Below, piece after piece: positions 49,919 to 58,599 of a DNA stretch of 62,383 bases. Source of the DNA: an uncultured Clostridia bacterium (GTDB lineage Bacteria > Bacillota > Clostridia > Oscillospirales > Acutalibacteraceae); contig CANQGT010000011.1 of assembly GCA_947623505.1 (NCBI GenBank), forward strand, positions 1 to 62,383, in the 5' to 3' direction. Position numbers and translations under genes: made by a program. The notes under the pieces are model-generated. The model was not told the DNA's origin. It worked only from the letters and a program-made list of their open reading frames with translations, and did not search any database. Each line of letters opens with the position of its first letter. Positions within the stretch are counted from its first letter, which is position 1.

Positions 49919-50770
49919 TCAAACAATTCCGTTTTGCAGCTTTGCGGCCGTAAGGGTATTTCGCATAAGCATTGAAATCGTCATCGGCCCCACTCCGCCG
50001 GGAACGGGCGTGATAAAAGAGCATTTATCCTTTACGTTTTCAAAATCAACGTCGCCGCAGAGTTTTCCGTTTTCGTCTCTGTTCATTCCGACGTCTATAA
50101 CAAGAGCTCCGTCCTTTACCATATCGGCCGTAACGAATTTTGCCCTGCCCACGGCGGCCACGAGAATATCCGCCTCTTTTGTGATTTCGGCAAGGTTTTG
50201 AGTTTTGGAATGAGTCATAACCACCGTAGCGTTTTCGTGAAGCAGCAGCATCGCCATCGGCTTGCCGACTATATTGCTCCTGCCGATAACAACGGCTTTC
50301 TTTCCGCAAACATCAACCCCCGTTGAATGAATAAGCTCCATTATACCCGCTGGGGTGCAGGGCAAAAAGCTGTAATCCCCTATCATTATCGCGCCCACGT
50401 TTTGCGGGTGGAACGCGTCCACGTCTTTCATCGGATCTATAAGATTTATTACTTCCTTATCGTTCAGATGCTTTGGCAGAGGAAGCTGGCAGAGTATTCC
50501 GTTTATATCCCCGCGCAAATTCAACCGCTTTACGAGGGCGTTAAGCTCCTCCTGCGAAGTATTTTCGGGCAAAGCGTATTTCTCGCTGTAAAAGCCGACT
50601 TCGGCGCAGGCTTTTTCCTTATTTTTAACGTACACCTGCGACGCGGGATCTTCACCCACGATTATAACCGCCAGCCCGGGCGTTACTCCTTTATTTTTCA
50701 GCGCTTCCGTTTCTTTTGCCACACTTTCGCGAACGGCTTTTGAAACGGCTTTTCCGTCAATTATATTCAT
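49919..50770 (-). CDS. folD: Bifunctional methylene-THF dehydrogenase/cyclohydrolase
   Basis: FolD converts 5,10-methylene- to 10-formyl-tetrahydrofolate via the methenyl form, feeding purine and fMet synthesis. The 283-residue protein has YVKNKEKACAEVGF (about 48-61, with the catalytic Lys), the QLPLPKHLN motif (about 95), GRSNIVGKPMAMLLL (about 162) and the C-terminal TPVPGGVGPMT. Length and motifs are typical. It is downstream of lgt on the same strand, 11 bp apart. Confidence 0.97.
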   Translation of the reverse strand: MNIIDGKAVSKAVRESVAKETEALKNKGVTPGLAVIIVGEDPASQVYVKNKEKACAEVGFYSEKYALPENTSQEELNALVKRLNLRGDINGILCQLPLPKHLNDKEVINLIDPMKDVDAFHPQNVGAIMIGDYSFLPCTPAGIMELIHSTGVDVCGKKAVVIGRSNIVGKPMAMLLLHENATVVMTHSKTQNLAEITKEADILVAAVGRAKFVTADMVKDGALVIDVGMNRDENGKLCGDVDFENVKDKCSFITPVPGGVGPMTISMLMRNTLTAAKLQNGIV

Positions 50771-50781
50771 TACTGCCTCCG

Positions 50782-51780
50782 TTAATTCACCCTAAAGAAA
50801 TCATTTTCACCGATTTTCGTATTTCCCGCAGAATAATTATACGCCGTCTCGACGGGAGCCTCGCCAAAAGACGCGGCGGTAACCGCCGGCGGATTTATCA
50901 TATATCTCACGGGGAGCTTTCCCTTTTTCTCTTTAACAAGCAGTACCGCGAGCCAAACGGCGAAAATAACCGCTATAACCGCCGAAAGAAGCTGGCTTAC
51001 CCTGATTGTTGTATCGCCTACATAGAGGCTGTCGGTTCTCATACCCTCAACCACCATACGCTCAAGGCCGTAGAATATGCCGTAAAGCAAAAATATTTCG
51101 CCCTTGAATTTGCGGTGCTTTTTCAGAATTATATGCAGCGCGGCAAACAACAGCAGGCACCATACACTCTCATAAAGAAAAGTGGGATGAACGGCCTTTT
51201 CCGGATCAACCTCAATACCTTTGGAGAGCAATTCGGCCTGGCTTCTTTCAAGAGTATCTCTTATTTTTACCGACCACATACGAAAAAGCGCCGTATCGGT
51301 GTTGGTACCGAAAGCCTCCTGATTAAAGAAATTGCCCCAGCGGCCTATGCCCTGCCCTATCAGCAGGCCGAGAGCGCCCAAATCAAGCAGATTGCGGAAA
51401 TCTATTTTGCCCGTCTTGCATCCGACGGCGGCGCCTATCAGCGCGCCGATTATTCCGCCGTAAATGGCTATGCCGCCGTTCCATATCGCGATTATCTCGT
51501 TCGGGTGAACGGAATAGTAATCCCACTGAAAAATAACATAATATGCCCTTGCGCAGATTATTCCGAATATCGTGCCCCAAAGCAGAACGTCGGTCATACC
51601 GTTAAGGCTCATTTTCCATTTATAGGCCATTCTGCCCCCGTAAAGAACAGCAAGTCCGAATCCGAAAGCAATAATAATGCCGTACCAATGCACCTCATAG
51701 CTGCCAATGGTAAAAGCCACCGACGGCACATCGAAGCTTATGCCCAAGCCGTCGAAAAACACCCTTGTATAATTACTCAT
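50782..51780 (-). CDS. lgt: Prolipoprotein diacylglyceryl transferase
   Basis: Lgt attaches diacylglycerol to the lipobox Cys of prelipoproteins. The 332-residue membrane protein contains the LGT signature GQGIGRWGNFFNQEAFG (about 140-156), a YGGxIG segment near 105, and about seven hydrophobic segments. The C-terminal ~45 residues are soluble and family-atypical but not long. GGAGGT precedes the ATG. It forms an operon with folD. Confidence 0.96.
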   Translation of the reverse strand: MSNYTRVFFDGLGISFDVPSVAFTIGSYEVHWYGIIIAFGFGLAVLYGGRMAYKWKMSLNGMTDVLLWGTIFGIICARAYYVIFQWDYYSVHPNEIIAIWNGGIAIYGGIIGALIGAAVGCKTGKIDFRNLLDLGALGLLIGQGIGRWGNFFNQEAFGTNTDTALFRMWSVKIRDTLERSQAELLSKGIEVDPEKAVHPTFLYESVWCLLLFAALHIILKKHRKFKGEIFLLYGIFYGLERMVVEGMRTDSLYVGDTTIRVSQLLSAVIAVIFAVWLAVLLVKEKKGKLPVRYMINPPAVTAASFGEAPVETAYNYSAGNTKIGENDFFRVN

Positions 51781-51907
51781 TTTTTACCTCCGAAAACTTA
51801 TTCCTTTGCTTTGCCGCATTTTGTGCGTTTGCCTCGATTAAATATTGTACCACAATGCCGTGATAATTTCCATATTATTTTATTTTAAGATAAAAAAGCC
51901 GCCGGCG

Positions 51908-52213
51908 TTACAGCAGCAAATACAGCAGCGCCAGCAGCAGTTTATTATCCGCCCCTTCGCGGGAGAGTATTATTATCAGAATAAGAATTATAAGGAAGGA
52001 ATCTTCGGAATCCTCCGGCAGATTTTCGTTTTCTTTTCGCTCAAGCGGAAAAACGCTTTCGTCCTTGCCGCCGCTTTTACGCGGCTCGTCCTTTAACTCT
52101 TCCGCTCTTTTCGCGCGCGTTTTTTCTCCCGAAACATAGCCCTCCGCCCTGCTTTGCATCTCACGAACGCGCCTTTTCGCTTCTTCTATTTCGCTGCTTG
52201 AAAATGTCGGCAC
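51908..52213 (-). CDS. Small membrane-anchored protein, unknown
   Basis: The 101-residue protein has a charged, helical N-terminal part (SEIEEAKRRVREMQSRAEG) and a C-terminal pair of short hydrophobic runs (FLIILILIIILS, LLLALLYLLL) separated by REGADNK. It starts with GTG overlapping the TAG stop of the previous gene by one base, so translation is coupled. I do not recognise it. Very similar short membrane proteins occur near sporulation genes in Clostridia, but I would not claim that here. Confidence 0.65.
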   Translation of the reverse strand: MPTFSSSEIEEAKRRVREMQSRAEGYVSGEKTRAKRAEELKDEPRKSGGKDESVFPLERKENENLPEDSEDSFLIILILIIILSREGADNKLLLALLYLLL

Positions 52214-52575
52214 TAAAACAGATCCTTCAAAAGAGGCAAAACCTCGAATAATTTCAGTATTTTAACTGCCGTGTCCGCCTTGTTTCTGCTTTGGGGCGAA
52301 AGGTGCGGTTTTAAAGCAAGGATCAAATCGGTATTTTTGTTTGAGGCGGAATTCATTTTATCAAAAATCGTTTTTGCTTTCATTATCATATTAAAATCAT
52401 CTAAGCCCAATCCGAGAGACGCCAGCCCCGTGCCGGAGCTTTGGGGCGCCACGCTTTGCTCCTTAACGGCTGCCTCGCCGCCGTTTTGAGAACCCAAAAT
52501 AGACGAGGCAACGCCTTTAAGCATATTTATATCGTCCGCCGAAAGGCTTGAAATTATATCGTTTAAATTATCCAT
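52213..52575 (-). CDS. Helical protein, unknown
   Basis: The 120-residue protein looks all-helical, with a flexible Gly/Ser/Gln-rich middle (GSQNGGEAAVKEQSVAPQSS) and a C-terminal KPHLSPQSRNKADTAVKILKL segment. There is no membrane segment. It is flanked 3 bp after the 80-residue gene and overlapped by the 101-residue gene, forming a three-gene operon. Function is unknown. Confidence 0.7.
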   Translation of the reverse strand: MDNLNDIISSLSADDINMLKGVASSILGSQNGGEAAVKEQSVAPQSSGTGLASLGLGLDDFNMIMKAKTIFDKMNSASNKNTDLILALKPHLSPQSRNKADTAVKILKLFEVLPLLKDLF

Positions 52576-52578
52576 AGC

Positions 52579-52821
52579 TTATCCTTTTAATAAATTTTTA
52601 AGAAGTTCTTTGGCCTCGGGAGTAGAAAGCAATTTTTCGGCTGCGGTTTTATCCGAAAGCACCGATTTCAGCTTTTTTGAAGCCTCCGGCGAAAGCTGCC
52701 GGCCTATAAAATCGTCAATATTGCCGTTTTGCGCGGCATTTTTCATCTTATTAACGTCAACGCCCGTCTTTTTCGAGGCGTTTTTCATAATTTTGTTTAT
52801 CTGCTCATCACTAAAGTTCAT
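52579..52821 (-). CDS. Small helical protein, unknown
   Basis: The 80-residue protein is soluble and helical (MNFSDEQINKIMKNASKK, LSPEASKKLKSVLSDKTAAEKLL). It is rich in Lys, Ala and Asn and has no catalytic motif. It heads the three-gene operon and is divergent from the phosphodiesterase gene. Function is unknown; the operon encodes three small proteins that may act together. GAAAGGAG precedes the ATG. Confidence 0.7.
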   Translation of the reverse strand: MNFSDEQINKIMKNASKKTGVDVNKMKNAAQNGNIDDFIGRQLSPEASKKLKSVLSDKTAAEKLLSTPEAKELLKNLLKG

Positions 52822-52916
52822 TTTTGCCGTTGTCTTCTCCTTTCAAATCATATATAATAAAAACATAATTTGTTTCGCCTTATATTATTACTATGATTTT
52901 AAAAGGAAATATATGA

Positions 52917-53396
52917 ATGAGACTAACCGTTATTTCAGACTGCCACGGAAGAATGCAAAACGCTTTTGAAATAATCGAAACCCATATAGACGATACTGAT
53001 TTTTTTATCAGCCTCGGCGACTGCAACAGCGGCAGGGATTATGAAAGCGCAATAAATTATTTTAAATCAAAAGGGAAAGAAATTAACTTTATCTCCGTCT
53101 GCGGAAACTGCGACTTGGCTTCATTAGAGCCTGTCATAAAAGAATTTACATTAAAAGGCAGGCGTATAATGATTTGCCACGGCCACACGCTCGGAGTTAA
53201 GTTCGATCTGAAAACGCTCACCGAAGAAGCGCGCCGCCGCGGCGCGGATCTGGCGCTGTTCGGCCACACGCATAGTCAGTATTACGAATATACGGGCAAT
53301 ATCCACATTTTCAATCCGGGAGCCGTCTGCGACGGTTATTACGGATTGGTTGACATAACCGACGGCGGCCTTATTTGCCTGCCGGCAAGGCTTTAA
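52917..53396 (+). CDS. YfcE/MJ0936-type phosphodiesterase
   Basis: The 159-residue protein is a small metallophosphodiesterase of the YfcE family: DCHG (about 8), SLGDCNSG (about 31), CGNCD (about 62), CHGHT (about 90) and GHTHSQ (about 120). Family members hydrolyse phosphodiesters in vitro; natural substrates are unknown. It is cotranscribed with the sulfatase that starts 13 bp later. AAAGGAAA precedes the ATG. Confidence 0.9.
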   Translation: MRLTVISDCHGRMQNAFEIIETHIDDTDFFISLGDCNSGRDYESAINYFKSKGKEINFISVCGNCDLASLEPVIKEFTLKGRRIMICHGHTLGVKFDLKTLTEEARRRGADLALFGHTHSQYYEYTGNIHIFNPGAVCDGYYGLVDITDGGLICLPARL

Positions 53397-53409
53397 TACG
53401 GAGGCGCTT

Positions 53410-54735
53410 ATGAGAAAACCCAACGTTATAGTGATTATGACCGACGATCAGGGCTACGGCGATTTAAGCTGTATGGGCGCGGAGGATTTCGTTACTCCGA
53501 ATATCGACAGTCTGGCTGAAAGCGGAATACTTTTTTCATCAATGTATTCCGCCTCGCCCGTATGCTCCCCGTCAAGAGCCGCTTTGCTCACCGGAAGATA
53601 CCCCATACACGCGGGTGTCAGGGCAATCCTCGCGGGGCACCGCAGGGCGTCCGGCCTAACGCCGGAAGTGCCTACCGTTGCGACGGCGCTGAAAAACGCC
53701 GGTTACCGCACGGGAGCGGTAGGAAAATGGCATCTTGGGCTTAGAGAGGAGTGCCGCCCCAACAGCAACGGCTTTGATGAATTTTACGGTTTTCTCGCGG
53801 GCTGCGTTGATTACTATTCGCATATATTCTACTGGGGAATGGCGGACGGAAACACTAATCCCACCCACGACCTTTGGGAAAACGGCGAGGAAATATATAA
53901 CAACGGCAGATATATGACGGAGCTCATAACCGAAAAAAGCATAGATTTTATCCAAAAGCACTATGATGAACCGTTCTTTCTTTACACCGCCTACAACGCG
54001 CCGCACTATCCTATGCACGCACCCGAAAAATATCTGAAACGCTTTTCGCACCTGCCGCCGGACAGAAGAATAATGGCCGCTATGATAAGCGCCGTTGACG
54101 ACGGCGTTGGCGAAATAGTCGCGGAGCTGAAGCGCAGGGGGATTTTTGAGGATACGGTAATATATTTTCAAAGCGATAACGGGCCTTCGCGCGAATCGAG
54201 AAATTATCTTGACGGAACGCAGGATTTATACTACGGAGGCACGACGGGAAAATTCAAGGGCCATAAATTCAGCCTTTTCGAGGGAGGCATAAGAGTTCCC
54301 GCTATGATGAGTTACCCGCGGCTTATACCGCAAATGCGCGAAGACGCGCCCCATATTGCAACGGATATTTTCCCGACTGTTCTTGAGCTTTGCGGCGTAA
54401 GCCCAAATGATTTTGAGATTGACGGAATAAGCCTGCTGCCCATAATAAACGGAGGCAGAGCGGAGCACGAATATCTTTTTTGGGAAATGGAGGATCAAAC
54501 GGCCGTAAGAAAAGGAAAATACAAACTTGTTTTGAACGGCAGGCTCGAGGAATTTGAAAATCCGGTTGCCCCCGCTTTCCTTTCGGATATAGAGAAAGAC
54601 CCCGCGGAAAGTCATAATCTTGCCGAAGAAATGCCGGAGCTTTGCCGTGAAATGGCTGACACGGCGCTACGCTGGAGGACGCGGGCCGAAAAAATGTGGG
54701 CGGAAAAATTTGAGAAAAATTACAGCCTTACATAA
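53410..54735 (+). CDS. Cys-type sulfatase (second copy)
   Basis: The 441-residue protein has Cys52 in CSPSRAALLTGR, the formylglycine site for anaerobic maturation, metal-binding TDDQGYGD (about 11-18) and QSDNGPS (about 255). It is only distantly related to the sulfatase at 24060, with which it shares the C-x-P-x-R type site. No signal peptide is seen, so it would act on intracellular substrates. GGAGG precedes the ATG. It lies 13 bp after the phosphodiesterase gene. Confidence 0.93.
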   Translation: MRKPNVIVIMTDDQGYGDLSCMGAEDFVTPNIDSLAESGILFSSMYSASPVCSPSRAALLTGRYPIHAGVRAILAGHRRASGLTPEVPTVATALKNAGYRTGAVGKWHLGLREECRPNSNGFDEFYGFLAGCVDYYSHIFYWGMADGNTNPTHDLWENGEEIYNNGRYMTELITEKSIDFIQKHYDEPFFLYTAYNAPHYPMHAPEKYLKRFSHLPPDRRIMAAMISAVDDGVGEIVAELKRRGIFEDTVIYFQSDNGPSRESRNYLDGTQDLYYGGTTGKFKGHKFSLFEGGIRVPAMMSYPRLIPQMREDAPHIATDIFPTVLELCGVSPNDFEIDGISLLPIINGGRAEHEYLFWEMEDQTAVRKGKYKLVLNGRLEEFENPVAPAFLSDIEKDPAESHNLAEEMPELCREMADTALRWRTRAEKMWAEKFEKNYSLT

Positions 54736-54756
54736 CGGCGAGAAAGCATAACAAAA

Positions 54757-54779
54757 CCCCGTCGGTTGACCCGACGGGG
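54757..54779. terminator. Duplicate hairpin A after the sulfatase
   Basis: CCCCGTCGG, loop TTGAC and CCGACGGGG form a perfect 9-bp stem. The exact sequence is repeated at 55059-55081. On the minus strand it is followed by TTTTG; on the plus strand the T-tract is absent. Confidence 0.7.
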
Positions 54780-54781
54780 AT

Positions 54782-54946
54782 GGCGTGTAGAAAAAGTCAG
54801 AGGAACAGATTTCTACACGCCGGCAGACTTCGAGAAACGGAACTGAATTCTCCTTTCGGCAATTCGTCGGCGTACATAGGTACGGTAGAGTTGCCGAAAG
54901 GTGAAAGCGCCGAAAGCCGCTTGAATTCGATATTCAAGCGGCTTTC
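54782..54946. other. Three long hairpins in a row, possible RNA
   Basis: Perfect stems of 12, 11 and 15 bp lie at 54782-54821 (GGCGTGTAGAAA arm), 54852-54901 (CCTTTCGGCAA arm) and 54912-54946 (GAAAGCCGCTTGAAT arm). Loops are 16, 28 and 5 nt. There is no convincing reading frame. They sit between two identical terminator-like hairpins. They could form a structured RNA, a small mobile element, or duplicated terminator debris; nothing here decides. Confidence 0.5.
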
Positions 54947-55058
54947 TCATTGCAGTTGTTATTAAAAATTATACAAACTGAATTTTTGTAGGCTATACCG
55001 ATAACGCAAGCATATTTATTTTCTCGGCGCGGTTCAGACCGCTTTATCGATAGGCTGA

Positions 55059-55086
55059 CCCCGTCGGTTGACCCGACGGGGATTTT
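55059..55086. terminator. Duplicate hairpin B, terminator before clpC end
   Basis: The same stem as at 54757 is followed by ATTTTT on the plus strand, 13 bp from the clpC stop. It probably ends clpC transcription together with the upstream copy. Confidence 0.75.
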
Positions 55087-55098
55087 TGCGCCTTTACC

Positions 55099-57525
55099 TT
55101 ATTCAAAAGTAAATTCGCCGTCTTTATAATTCACGGTGCATTTTCCGTTTTTGCTTATTTTATTCTCAAGAATCAGTTCCGAAAGCGGATCCTCTATCTT
55201 TTGCTGAATAACTCTTCGCAGCGGTCTTGCGCCGTATGCCTTGTCAAAGCCCTTTTCGGCAAGAGCGTCTATCGCCTCATCGGTGAAATCAACGGTTATA
55301 TCCATATCGGCAAGCCGCTTTTCAAGGGATTTCAGCATACGCCTTGCTATCTCCGTAATATCGCCTTTTTCAAGCTGATTGAAAACGATTATCTCGTCTA
55401 TTCTGTTCAGAAATTCGGGCTTAAAGGTCTTTTTTAGATCTCCCATAACAAGGCTTTCTATATCGAGCTTTCCGCCGTCAACACCGCCAAAGCCCAAAGC
55501 CGTTTTGTTTTCGGTTATCTTTGACGCTCCCACGTTTGAGGTCATAATAATAACCGTGTTTTTGAACGAAACCTTCCTGCCCTGCGAATCGGTGAGAACG
55601 CCGTCCTCAAGTATCTGCAAAAGCATATTGAAAACATCGGGGTGAGCCTTTTCTATCTCGTCGAAAAGAACGACGGAATACGGTTTTCTCCTTATCTTTT
55701 CGGTGAGCTGGCCGCCGTCGTCGTATCCGACATATCCGGGTGGCGAACCTATAAGCTTTGATACGGTGTGCTTTTCCATATATTCGCTCATATCGAGCTT
55801 TACTATGGCTTCTTCACTGCCGAACATCGTTTCGGCAAGGGTTTTGCAAAGCTCCGTTTTGCCCACGCCCGTCGGGCCGAGGAATATAAACGAGCCGAGC
55901 GGTCTGTTCGGATTTTTAAGCCCCACCCTGCCGCGTCTTATCGCTTTGGCAACGGCGGAAACGGCCTTATCCTGCCCGACTATTCTTTCGTGCATTATTT
56001 TTTCCATATTCAGCAGGCGTTGGCTTTCCTCCTGCGTAAGCTGATTTACGGGTATCCCCGACCAGGAAGAAACAACAGAGGCTATATCCTCGGTGGATAT
56101 TTCCTTAACTTCGCGCGAGGACAGGTTCTTCCATTTTTCCCTTTCCCCGTCCAAAAGAGTCTGCAATTCCTTTTCCTTATCCCTAATTTTCGCCGCGCTT
56201 TCAAAATCCTGATCCCTTACGGCGGAAGCCTTTTCATCCTTCAGGCGTTTTATCTCGTTTTCCATTTCTTTAAGGTTTGGCGGGGCTGTAAAGGCTTTTA
56301 ACCTTACACGCGAAGCCGCCTCGTCGATAAGGTCTATCGCCTTGTCGGGAAGAAATCTGTCGGCAATATAGCGGGAGCTCATTTTAACCGCCGTTTCTAT
56401 GGCGGAATCGGGAATTCTTACCTTGTGGTGAGCCTCATATTTGTCGCGAAGCCCTTTCAATATCTCCACCGTTTCCTCTTCGGTGGGCTCGCCTACCATA
56501 ACGCTTTGGAAACGGCGCTCAAGCGCGCTGTCTTTTTCAATATTTTTTCTGTATTCGTCGATAGTAGTGGCTCCTATTACCTGTATCTCGCCCCTCGCGA
56601 GAGCGGGTTTAAGGATATTCGCCGCGTCTACCGCTCCCTCGGCGGCGCCCGCGCCCATTATCGTGTGCACCTCGTCAATAAACAGAATAACGTCCTTGGC
56701 GTTTCTCACCTCGTCCATAGCTTTTTTAATGCGTTCCTCAAAATCGCCGCGGTATTTTGTGCCGGCAACCATTGAAGTGAGATCAAGCGCCACTATCTTT
56801 TTGCCCGTAAGAAGCTCCGGCACCTCTCCCTTTATTATCTTCAGCGCAAGCCCTTCGGCAATGGCGGTCTTTCCGACGCCTGGCTCACCGATAAGGCATG
56901 GGTTATTCTTTGTTCTTCTTGAAAGTATCTGGATAACTCTCTCTATTTCCTTTTCTCTGCCGATAACGGGATCTATCTGGCCGTCCCTTGCCGCGTCCGT
57001 AAGATTTTTTCCGAATTCGTCAAGAGTGGGCGTAGAGCTTTTGCCCTTTTTCCCCGTTCGGGAACCGCTTTTGTAATCGGATTCGCTTTTGCCGAGAGAG
57101 GAAACGGTTTCCTCCAAAAGGGTTTGCTCGTCAACTCCGCAGGCGTTCAAAAACTTAACGGCATAGGAATCGCTCTCCCTAAGCAGCGCCATAAGTATAT
57201 GCTCCGTTCCAACGAAAGAATTGAGCATTCCCCTTGCCACCTGAAAGCTTACCTCGATTATCCTTTTGCAGGTGGGGGTAAAATCGTCGGGTGAAAGGCG
57301 CGTCGGGTTACCCTTGCCGATATGCTCTTCCATAAGCTCCTCCACTTTATCGGCGGTTACACCCTTTGAATCGAGCAGCATTGCCGCAACTCCGGTACCC
57401 TCTTTTAAAAGGCCGATAAGAATATGCTCGGAGCCGACATAGGTGTGTCCGAAATTTTCCGCCTCTTTTATCGCAATGTTCAAAACGTCGTTTGCTTTTT
57501 GCGTAAAACTGTTGAATCTATACAT
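55099..57525 (-). CDS. clpC: ATP-dependent Clp protease ATP-binding subunit ClpC
   Basis: ClpC is the AAA+ unfoldase of ClpCP, handling misfolded and McsB-phosphorylated proteins. The 808-residue protein has the double N-domain repeat (about 1-150), AAA1 with GEPGVGKTA, the UVR-bearing coiled linker (about 420-470), AAA2 with GPTGVGKTE and the C-terminal domain. GGGAGGG precedes the ATG. It is the last gene of ctsR-mcsA-mcsB-clpC; 81 bp before it carry a hairpin and an inverted repeat. Confidence 0.98.
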   Translation of the reverse strand: MYRFNSFTQKANDVLNIAIKEAENFGHTYVGSEHILIGLLKEGTGVAAMLLDSKGVTADKVEELMEEHIGKGNPTRLSPDDFTPTCKRIIEVSFQVARGMLNSFVGTEHILMALLRESDSYAVKFLNACGVDEQTLLEETVSSLGKSESDYKSGSRTGKKGKSSTPTLDEFGKNLTDAARDGQIDPVIGREKEIERVIQILSRRTKNNPCLIGEPGVGKTAIAEGLALKIIKGEVPELLTGKKIVALDLTSMVAGTKYRGDFEERIKKAMDEVRNAKDVILFIDEVHTIMGAGAAEGAVDAANILKPALARGEIQVIGATTIDEYRKNIEKDSALERRFQSVMVGEPTEEETVEILKGLRDKYEAHHKVRIPDSAIETAVKMSSRYIADRFLPDKAIDLIDEAASRVRLKAFTAPPNLKEMENEIKRLKDEKASAVRDQDFESAAKIRDKEKELQTLLDGEREKWKNLSSREVKEISTEDIASVVSSWSGIPVNQLTQEESQRLLNMEKIMHERIVGQDKAVSAVAKAIRRGRVGLKNPNRPLGSFIFLGPTGVGKTELCKTLAETMFGSEEAIVKLDMSEYMEKHTVSKLIGSPPGYVGYDDGGQLTEKIRRKPYSVVLFDEIEKAHPDVFNMLLQILEDGVLTDSQGRKVSFKNTVIIMTSNVGASKITENKTALGFGGVDGGKLDIESLVMGDLKKTFKPEFLNRIDEIIVFNQLEKGDITEIARRMLKSLEKRLADMDITVDFTDEAIDALAEKGFDKAYGARPLRRVIQQKIEDPLSELILENKISKNGKCTVNYKDGEFTFE

Positions 57526-57548
57526 TATACTTCCCTCCCAAAAGTTTA

Positions 57549-57570
57549 TGTAAAGTACTATACCTTTACA
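57549..57570. promoter_or_regulatory. Inverted repeat TGTAAAG-N8-CTTTACA before clpC
   Basis: The same arms and spacing as at 12554-12575 in the ylxM leader. It lies 24 bp before the clpC start, downstream of mcsB. A GTAACGC/GCGTTAC stem surrounds the region to 57606. It could be an operator or an mRNA hairpin. Confidence 0.55.
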
Positions 57571-57606
57571 GTAACGCTATATATGAACGGGAGAGCCGTT
57601 CTCGCG

Positions 57607-58596
57607 TTACAGTTTATTTCTTATGATATTTGCCCTGATTTTAGAAGCGAGTTCGGGCGAATCCTCACTTTTTGCCTCGCAAAGCACGGAGGCGTCGGCA
57701 AGCTCCCTTATAAGCTGCTCTATCGCGAACAGATCATCGTCGAAGAGCCCGAGCGTAACGCCGAGGCGGGCATCGGATATAAGCTCGATAAATTCATCGT
57801 AATCAAGTCTTCTTGCCATTTTGAGGGTGCCGTAGCTTCTGTAAAGTCTGTCCTCCCACGCCTCGCTGTTTTTCATAACCTCGCGCAGGTTGCGTTCCTG
57901 CCTTATTATCTGCGCTGTAACCGCATTTATATTATCTATTGCCGATTTTTCGCTTATTCCCAGCGAAATCTGATTTGAGAGCATATAAAACGCTCCGCTT
58001 TCGCTGTATAATGGTCTGAGCGACAGACCGAGCTTGCCCACCATTGAGGCAAGGCGGGCAACGGCGCCGTTCGCTTTTATCGCGGGCAAGTGGAGCGCGA
58101 CCGAAACCTTCATTCCCGTGCCGATGTTGATAGGACTTGCCGTTAAAAAGCCGAGTCTTTCGTCAAAAGCGATTTTCATATTGTTTATGAAAATATCGTC
58201 CGTTTTATCAGCCCTCTCATACGCCTTTTCCGTGGCAAGTCCTCCCGCGAAGGCGGTTATTCTGATATGGTCTTCCTCACAAAGCATAACGGAAACGGCC
58301 TCGTCCGCCGACAAGAGAAACACGCCCTTTTCCTTTGCGAATTCCGGACTTATTATCTGCTTTTCGGCGTAAGACACGGCTTTGGCGTCGCTCTCGCCTG
58401 AAAGGTCTATCATTTCAAATTCTCTGCCGAGCTCCGAGTTTTTAACGCAGGCGTACAGCTTTTTTACCGTGCTTTTTTTGATTTCGCGGCTCATTCTGCT
58501 TTTAAAAGGCGTGCCGCTCAGATTTCTCGCAAGCCTTACCTTTGAGAAAAGAACAACGTCGTTATCGGCGCATTCGTCTTTATACCACTTGCCCAT
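57607..58596 (-). CDS. mcsB: Protein arginine kinase McsB
   Basis: McsB phosphorylates Arg residues on substrates of ClpCP and CtsR. The 329-residue protein has the phosphagen-kinase-like fold with VLFSKVRLARNLSGTPF at the N-terminus, MLCEEDHIRI and the loop QERNLREVMK. Length is normal. It follows mcsA after 3 bp. Confidence 0.95.
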   Translation of the reverse strand: MGKWYKDECADNDVVLFSKVRLARNLSGTPFKSRMSREIKKSTVKKLYACVKNSELGREFEMIDLSGESDAKAVSYAEKQIISPEFAKEKGVFLLSADEAVSVMLCEEDHIRITAFAGGLATEKAYERADKTDDIFINNMKIAFDERLGFLTASPINIGTGMKVSVALHLPAIKANGAVARLASMVGKLGLSLRPLYSESGAFYMLSNQISLGISEKSAIDNINAVTAQIIRQERNLREVMKNSEAWEDRLYRSYGTLKMARRLDYDEFIELISDARLGVTLGLFDDDLFAIEQLIRELADASVLCEAKSEDSPELASKIRANIIRNKL

Positions 58597-58599
58597 TTT

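Noticed and set aside
54780-54965. 61-codon frame in the hairpin cluster
   Set aside because: It consists of hairpin arms, without ribosome site or protein-like composition.
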